In this document: piece by piece, positions 31,712 through 36,769 of the stretch
How the letters are laid out: each line of letters begins with the position of its first letter
Numbering within the stretch: position 1 is the stretch's first letter
Source: Bacteroidota bacterium
Lineage (GTDB): Bacteria > Bacteroidota > Bacteroidia > B-17B0 > Aurantibacillaceae
Direction: 5' to 3'
Assembly (NCBI GenBank): GCA_025363015.1
Contig: JANYEQ010000111.1
Span: 1-36,769 of the forward strand
Length of the DNA stretch: 36,769 nt
Notes under the pieces: generated by a model
The model's input: the letters and a program-made list of their open reading frames with translations, nothing else
What the model was told of the DNA's origin: nothing
Database searches by the model: none
Translations under genes and position numbers: made by a program

Positions 31712-32680
31712 ATGGATTTAAAAAATAGTAAAATATTAGTTATAGGCGGTGCCGGCTTCATAGGAAGCTATGTTGTAGCCGAACTTTTAAAAGAACCTGT
31801 TGGTGAGATTTTTGTTTATGACAATTTTGCAAGAGGAAAAAAAGAATATTTAAATGAGTCTTTGAAAGACACACGCTGTAAAATATTTCCGATCGGTGGA
31901 GACATCAGAGAAATTGATATTTTGAACAAAGCCATGGAAGGGATGGATTATGTAATTTGTCTTTCAGCCATGTGGTTATTGCATTGCAAAGATTTTCCAA
32001 GAACCGCTTTTGATGTTAACATTGCTGGAACATTTAATGTTCTGGAAGCCTGCGTAAACAATAAAATAAAAAAATTGATCTGGTCCTCCTCTGCCTCTGT
32101 ATATGGTGATGCTGTTCAATTACCAATGACCGAAGAGCATCCTTTCAATAATAAAAATTTTTACGGCGCTACAAAAATTGCCGGTGAAGCAATGGCAACA
32201 GCTTTTAATGACAGGTACGGACTAAAAGTAATTGGTTTACGATACATGAATGTGTATGGCCCGCATCAGGATCAAACTGCAGCATACACAGGCGTTGTAC
32301 CTATCATGCTTAATAAAATTGATGCGAATGAAGCGCCGGTAATTAACGGTGATGGCAGTCAGGCCTATGACTTTATTTATGTTGAAGATGTTGCACGTTG
32401 TAATGTTCTGGCATTAAAAAGCGATACCGACTATGGATTTTACAATGTTGGCACCGAGGTTCAAACCTCAATTAAAGAACTTTGCGATCTTATTCTTAAA
32501 CTAAAAAGTTCTGACCTAAAAGTAACGTATAAGCCGTATAGCGCAGATGACGCAAGGGCCTTGGTTCAAAACCGAATTGGTTCTGCTGTAAAAGCAGAAA
32601 AAGAATTAGGTTTTAAGTACAAATACAATTTAAAAGACGGATTGCTTAAACTTATAGATTGGAGAAACAAGAATAAATAA
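31712..32680 (+). CDS. NAD-dependent sugar epimerase/dehydratase (extended SDR)
   Basis: A 322-residue extended SDR. NAD-binding motif GGAGFIG (12-18), SSSASVYG, and catalytic Tyr151-x3-Lys155 in FYGATKIAGE are clear. The stretch LSAMWLLHCKDFPRTAFDVN replaces the usual LAA..V.R...P motif and I associate it with SDR enzymes that travel with AsnB-type amidotransferases in O-antigen/EPS loci. The exact substrate is unknown. It shares a one-base overlap with the AsnB gene. It is clearly richer in G+C and in non-local codons than the preceding genes. Confidence 0.88.
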   Translation: MDLKNSKILVIGGAGFIGSYVVAELLKEPVGEIFVYDNFARGKKEYLNESLKDTRCKIFPIGGDIREIDILNKAMEGMDYVICLSAMWLLHCKDFPRTAFDVNIAGTFNVLEACVNNKIKKLIWSSSASVYGDAVQLPMTEEHPFNNKNFYGATKIAGEAMATAFNDRYGLKVIGLRYMNVYGPHQDQTAAYTGVVPIMLNKIDANEAPVINGDGSQAYDFIYVEDVARCNVLALKSDTDYGFYNVGTEVQTSIKELCDLILKLKSSDLKVTYKPYSADDARALVQNRIGSAVKAEKELGFKYKYNLKDGLLKLIDWRNKNK

Positions 32681-34557
32681 TGTGCGGAATAACCGGAATA
32701 TTTAATCTAACAGGGAAAGCGGCTACCCTTGAGCAAATTAAGCAAATGGCAAATGCTATTGCACATCGCGGTCCCGATGGAGAGGGATATTTTACCGAAG
32801 ATTCCTTGGCATTAGGCCATAAGCGCCTTGCAATTTTGGATACTTCTGATAAAGGGCTCCAACCAATGATGAGTAAGAACAGAGAATGGATAATTACTTT
32901 TAATGGCTGCATTTATAATTTTCATGAACTAAAAAAAGAACTATTATTAAAAGGACATACTTTTATTTCTGAAAGCGACACGGAAGTAATAGTTGAAGGT
33001 TTAGTTGAGTACGGAATAGACTTTTTCAAAAGGCTTAACGGCATGTTTGCAATTGGAGCTTATAATAAAATCTCAAAAAAATTGTACCTGAGCCGAGATA
33101 GGCACGGCGTAAAACCCTTGTATTATTATTGCGCTAATGGAACGCTTCTTTTTGCCTCTGAAATAAAAGGCATACTAGCCTTTCCAGGATTTAAAAACGA
33201 ATTAAATAAACACGCTCTTAACGAATATTTTACTTTCCAAAATCAGTTCACTTACACTACATTATTTAAGGACGTTTATATGCTTCCACCTGCAAATACA
33301 GTTTGCATAGACTCAAACACCAAGGAGGTTTTGCATAACCCTTGGTGGGATTATGATTTTACGGAGCCTGATGAAACAATGACTTTTGAAGATGCTGTTT
33401 CCGAAACAAAAAGATTGTTTCAGCAAGCCGTTTCAAGGCAAATGTTAGCCGATGTTCCCGTAGGGTCATATCTTTCCGGCGGCATGGATTCAGGTTCGAT
33501 TACCGCTATTGCTTCCTCTCACGTTGAAAGGCTTACAACGTTTACCTGTGGATTTGATATGAGCCAGGTAACAGGTGTAGAAGCTAATTATGATGAAAGA
33601 AGAGATGCCGAGCTAATGGCTAACTTCTTCAAGACCGAACATTACGAGCAGATTATGAATGCAGGTGATCTCAGATGGAGCCTTCCAAAAGTAGTTTATC
33701 ATTTGGAAGATCTTCGTGTTGGTATGAGTTATCCGAATTATTATATAGCTAGGCTCGCGAGCAAATTTGTAAAAGTTTGTCTTCAAGGTACAGGCGGAGA
33801 TGAACTTTACGGAGGATATCCATGGAGATACTATCGTATATTTAAATCACTCGACCGCAAAGATTTTTTTAACCAGTATTACAATTTTTGGCAACGTTTG
33901 GTTCCTGACAATGAAAAAAATCAATTATTTAATAGCAATGTCTTAAATAAGGTCGATTTAAATGAGCCAAGGAATATATTTGAAAGAGTATTTTTATTTA
34001 ATTCAAAATTAAAATATGAAACACCTGAGCAACACATTCAAAACTCTTTGTATTTCGAAATTAAAACATTTTTACCCGGCTTATTGATTGTTGGAGACAA
34101 ATTAAGCATGGCCAGCGGATTAGAAGAACGTTTTCCATTTCTTGATAATGACCTAGTGAACTTCGCTCAAAAAATACCGGTTAGGCATAAATTAGGCAAT
34201 TTAGCGTCAATGAAAAAAATTGATGAGAACGCTTTTGGGCCGAAAAAACAATCATATAAGGAACATGATGATGGGAAGAACGTGTTACGGAAGGCTATGA
34301 TGGATTTTTTACCGGAGAAGATTATTAACCGAAAAAAACAAGGCTTTTCTGCGCCGGACGAGAGTTGGTACAGAGGTGAAAATGCTGATTACGTAAAAGA
34401 TCTGTTATTAAACAGCAAAACAATTTCAACCGAATTTATAAATAAAGATTATATCCAAAAGATTATTAACGAACATATTGATCAAAAAATCAATCACAGA
34501 TTACTGATCTGGAGTTTTATGAATTTTGAAATGTGGTGTCAAAAATTTTTAAATTGA
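32680..34557 (+). CDS. AsnB-type glutamine amidotransferase (asparagine synthase family)
   Basis: A 625-residue two-domain amidotransferase. The N-terminal Ntn glutaminase starts at Cys2 (MCGITGIFNL) with AHRGPDGEG and the Gly/Arg loops. In FNGCIYNFHEL, Cys77 stands where asparagine synthetase has Glu. The C-terminal synthetase domain has the PP-loop SGGMDS (266-271), TGGDELYGGY, and a substrate region LSMASGLEERFPFLDNDLV. In polysaccharide loci such enzymes often amidate a sugar carboxylate rather than aspartate; with the neighbouring SDR genes that is more likely here than asparagine synthesis. No frameshift; length is normal. Confidence 0.88.
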   Translation: MCGITGIFNLTGKAATLEQIKQMANAIAHRGPDGEGYFTEDSLALGHKRLAILDTSDKGLQPMMSKNREWIITFNGCIYNFHELKKELLLKGHTFISESDTEVIVEGLVEYGIDFFKRLNGMFAIGAYNKISKKLYLSRDRHGVKPLYYYCANGTLLFASEIKGILAFPGFKNELNKHALNEYFTFQNQFTYTTLFKDVYMLPPANTVCIDSNTKEVLHNPWWDYDFTEPDETMTFEDAVSETKRLFQQAVSRQMLADVPVGSYLSGGMDSGSITAIASSHVERLTTFTCGFDMSQVTGVEANYDERRDAELMANFFKTEHYEQIMNAGDLRWSLPKVVYHLEDLRVGMSYPNYYIARLASKFVKVCLQGTGGDELYGGYPWRYYRIFKSLDRKDFFNQYYNFWQRLVPDNEKNQLFNSNVLNKVDLNEPRNIFERVFLFNSKLKYETPEQHIQNSLYFEIKTFLPGLLIVGDKLSMASGLEERFPFLDNDLVNFAQKIPVRHKLGNLASMKKIDENAFGPKKQSYKEHDDGKNVLRKAMMDFLPEKIINRKKQGFSAPDESWYRGENADYVKDLLLNSKTISTEFINKDYIQKIINEHIDQKINHRLLIWSFMNFEMWCQKFLN

Positions 34558-35444
34558 AAATACTCATAACCGGCGCTAAAGGTTACATTGGCTCACATTT
34601 AGTAAATGAATTAGCGAAGGACAATTCAGTTCATCTGTTTTGTGTATGCAATTCAACTCCGTTTGCAGAAGTTGAGGCAAATAATGTCACTTATTTAAAA
34701 GCTGATTTATCTACAGACGATTTTATAAAGGAGTTGCCTGAAAAAATAGATGTCATAATTCATCTGGCTCAATCTAATAATTACAGAAATTTTCCGGAAA
34801 TGGCCGAAGACATTTTTAATGTGAATATAAGATCGACACAATTATTACTTCATTGGTCTATAAAAGCAGGAGTAAAAAAATTTATTTTTAGCTCAACAGG
34901 AAATGTATATAAACAACAAAATAAATTATTGAGTGAAAGTGACCTCTGCGAACCAAATAGCTATTATGGCGCTAGTAAATACGCAGCCGAACAAATTATT
35001 AAACCTTATCAAAAATATTTCAACGTAACCCTGCTTAGAATTTTTGGAGTTTATGGCCCTGGTCAGAAAAATATGACAGTCCCAAACATTATAAATAAGG
35101 TTGTTACAAATGAAGAAATTTCACTAGCAAATAATGAAGGCCTATTTTTTACACCTCTTTACATTGATGATTGTGTTTTAATGATAATACAAATACTTAA
35201 AGCAACTTTCCAAGCTCAAAATAACGTCTATAATATATCAGGTAATGAAAAGGTGCATTTAGGAATTTTGGTAGAAATTATTAGTCAAATAACGTCTGTT
35301 AAACCTAAAATAAAAGTAACCGAAGATAACACAGTGTATCTTATGGGCGATGCCTCATCATTTTTAAAAGAATTTAACTATAAAATAAAAACGCCTTTTA
35401 TACAAGGCATTGAACAAACAATTAAATATGAAACAATTAAATAA
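34554..35444 (+). CDS. NAD-dependent epimerase/dehydratase (extended SDR)
   Basis: A 296-residue SDR sugar enzyme. The TTG start at 34554 is favoured because it overlaps the AsnB stop (TTGA) and puts the strand KILITGAKGYIG right at the N-terminus; a GTG at 34533 would add 7 residues. It has the NAD loop GAKGYIG, LAQSNNYRNFPEMAED, SSTGNVYKQQN and the catalytic pair in YYGASKYAAE. The family includes UDP-sugar epimerases and reductases; I cannot name the substrate. Gene end overlaps the next gene by 17 bases. Confidence 0.85.
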   Translation: MKILITGAKGYIGSHLVNELAKDNSVHLFCVCNSTPFAEVEANNVTYLKADLSTDDFIKELPEKIDVIIHLAQSNNYRNFPEMAEDIFNVNIRSTQLLLHWSIKAGVKKFIFSSTGNVYKQQNKLLSESDLCEPNSYYGASKYAAEQIIKPYQKYFNVTLLRIFGVYGPGQKNMTVPNIINKVVTNEEISLANNEGLFFTPLYIDDCVLMIIQILKATFQAQNNVYNISGNEKVHLGILVEIISQITSVKPKIKVTEDNTVYLMGDASSFLKEFNYKIKTPFIQGIEQTIKYETIK

Positions 35445-36210
35445 AGACTGGCTTTCTTGTCCGGTAACCAAAGAATCGCTTAAAGAAAATGAAGGTGAGC
35501 TAACTTCCTCAAAATATTCCTTTAGCAAAAAAGATGGGTTCTGGAATTTTATTCCACAAACTTTGGAAGAGTTGAATGCCCCTCTTTGGAAAGTGTGGAA
35601 TCAACTTCAGGATAACGGAGTTTCGTCTTATAATAATTCTCCTACGAATAATTTAGGTGTCGGGCCAAGAAAAGACTTTATGCAATTTGCTGAATTCTGC
35701 AAATTAAAAGGGCTGATTCTGGATGTTGGTGTAGGTCCCCAAAAAGCTCCTACTCATATAGAGTTTAACACCAACCCCGATGTAACATTTGTTGGTTTGG
35801 ATCCGCTTGCAGGTGCTCAACCAAGAGATTTTATATTTGTGCAAGGATTAGGTGAATATTTACCTTTTAAAAATGAGTTGTTTGATCAGGTTCTTTTTGT
35901 AACATCTCTTGATCACTTTATTGATCCTGTAATTGCTCTAGAAGAGGCAAAACGTGTTGTAAAAAATACTGGCAGCGTTTGTGTTTGGCTTGGTGAAAAG
36001 GATAAAAATGCACCTAAACCATCCGTTAGTCCTGACTGGTATAAAGCCCTTCAAATTCCGGAAGGAGCCGAAGATCCTTTTCACTATAGAAGATTTAGCG
36101 TTGATGACTTTAAAACATTTTTACCCAAAGCGGGCCTTAAAATAACTGAAGAGGAAGTGCATGTTGTTGACCAATGGAGAAAAAACTGCTTTTTTAGATT
36201 AGAAAAATAA
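35428..36210 (+). CDS. SAM-dependent methyltransferase
   Basis: About 260 residues with the ATG at 35428; a TTG at 35410 would add six. The N-terminal 35 residues (WLSCPVTKESLKENEG, KYSFSKKDGFWNFIP) resemble a Trm112-like or zinc-ribbon leader that has lost all but one cysteine. The rest is a class I (Methyltransf_11-like) domain with motif I ILDVGVGPQ, VTFVGLDPL, LPFKNELFDQVLFVTSLDHF and EAKRVVKNTGSVCVWL. It probably methylates a sugar of the EPS. The ORF overlaps the SDR gene by 17 bases. Confidence 0.82.
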   Translation: MKQLNKDWLSCPVTKESLKENEGELTSSKYSFSKKDGFWNFIPQTLEELNAPLWKVWNQLQDNGVSSYNNSPTNNLGVGPRKDFMQFAEFCKLKGLILDVGVGPQKAPTHIEFNTNPDVTFVGLDPLAGAQPRDFIFVQGLGEYLPFKNELFDQVLFVTSLDHFIDPVIALEEAKRVVKNTGSVCVWLGEKDKNAPKPSVSPDWYKALQIPEGAEDPFHYRRFSVDDFKTFLPKAGLKITEEEVHVVDQWRKNCFFRLEK

Positions 36211-36214
36211 ACGA

Positions 36215-36769
36215 ATGACAAACGCTGACAAATATCATTTTAGCGATTTTACAACCGAAAATTACAGGCATCTTTTACGTATTGCAAAACAAAAATATAC
36301 GTTTAAGAACTTTAGTAATTATCAAGACAATGAGGGATTTATTATTTGGCGACATGATGTTGATTTTTCCATGCACCGTGCATTAAAGCTTGCTAAAATT
36401 GAAGCGGAAGAAGGTGTCCAATCCACTTTCTTTATTTTATTACACAGCGAATTTTATAATCTCTTTGAAAAAGAAATAACGGAATTGGTAACCCAAATTA
36501 TAAAGCTCGGCCATATTATTGGCCTTCACTTCGATTCGCATTATTATAATATTAAAACAGAAAGCGAACTAAACGAAAAGCTATTATTTGAAAAGGAAGT
36601 TATTGAAAAAATATTCTCTATTAAAATCAATTCATTTTGCTTTCACATCACCAATGACTTTACTTTAAGTTGCAATAAAAAACATTACGGGGGACTAATT
36701 AATGCCTTTTCTCCCTACTTTCAAAGGGAGATTGCATATTGCTCTGACTCAAACGGATATTGGAGATTT
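36215..36769 (+). CDS. polysaccharide deacetylase-like protein, 5' part (3' end outside window)
   Basis: An open frame from ATG 36215 runs to the window edge (185 codons, no stop). The start MTNADKYHFSDFTTEN leads to WRHDVDFSMHRALKLAKIEAEEGVQSTFFILLHSEFYN and LGHIIGLHFDSH, the NodB-like fold with the catalytic HDVD motif and GHxIGxHxxxH-like pattern. Related proteins often lack full deacetylase activity or act on EPS sugars. Located 4 bases after the methyltransferase. Composition matches the G+C-richer cassette starting at 31712. Confidence 0.82.
   Translation, partial: MTNADKYHFSDFTTENYRHLLRIAKQKYTFKNFSNYQDNEGFIIWRHDVDFSMHRALKLAKIEAEEGVQSTFFILLHSEFYNLFEKEITELVTQIIKLGHIIGLHFDSHYYNIKTESELNEKLLFEKEVIEKIFSIKINSFCFHITNDFTLSCNKKHYGGLINAFSPYFQREIAYCSDSNGYWRF

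Overview
The window is AT-rich chromosomal DNA from a member of the Bacteroidota. The evidence is a type IX secretion (Por) C-terminal domain, a Bacteroidota-type exosortase beside a small PIDGG-motif substrate, a UpxY-type antiterminator in a capsule/EPS locus, a LytS/LytTR two-component pair, and promoters of the TTG-N18-TAnnTTTG type. Codon use is strongly A/T-ending. I cannot fix the order or genus. Beyond a tRNA fragment at the left edge there are no rRNAs, complete tRNAs, CRISPR arrays or intact insertion sequences.

Left part (1-12 kb), mostly housekeeping: a tRNA fragment; a Nif3-like protein with a coiled-coil zinc-ribbon protein; an operon of a LiaF-like membrane protein, a DUF4288 protein, a LytS-type histidine kinase and a LytTR regulator; an orphan secreted protein in a compositionally odd patch; two tandem short SSB genes; rpsT; an OmpA-family protein with a UMF1-family transporter; a T9SS cargo protein; and a SpoIIE-type phosphatase with a TPR protein.

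Centre (12.3-18.0 kb): a three-gene SMC-type operon resembling MksF-MksE-MksB (JetA-JetB-JetC of Wadjet). No JetD/MksG nuclease gene follows. That position holds the relic of a histidine phosphatase gene. Next comes a TPR/transmembrane protein that ends where related proteins continue into a SpoIIE phosphatase domain. The spacers of the SMC operon look like remnants of dispersed intergenic repeats.

Right part (19.8-36.8 kb), envelope and exopolysaccharide: on the minus strand a compact run of PIDGG-motif mini-protein, exosortase, associated membrane protein, glyA and a BamA/TamA-like barrel. Divergent from it is an EPS locus: Wzc-like copolymerase/tyrosine kinase, a winged-helix regulator, a UpxY/NusG-like antiterminator, a UDP-sugar 4-epimerase, a HisH/HisF pair of the sugar-amidination type, Wzm/Wzt exporter, two more SDR sugar enzymes, an AsnB-type amidotransferase, a methyltransferase and a NodB-like deacetylase cut by the window edge. 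From about 31.71 kb the genes are visibly richer in G+C than those before, so the distal part looks like a separately acquired sugar-modification cassette. Together they suggest an ABC-exported polysaccharide carrying amidated or amidinated sugars, with an exosortase that may anchor a surface component connected with it.
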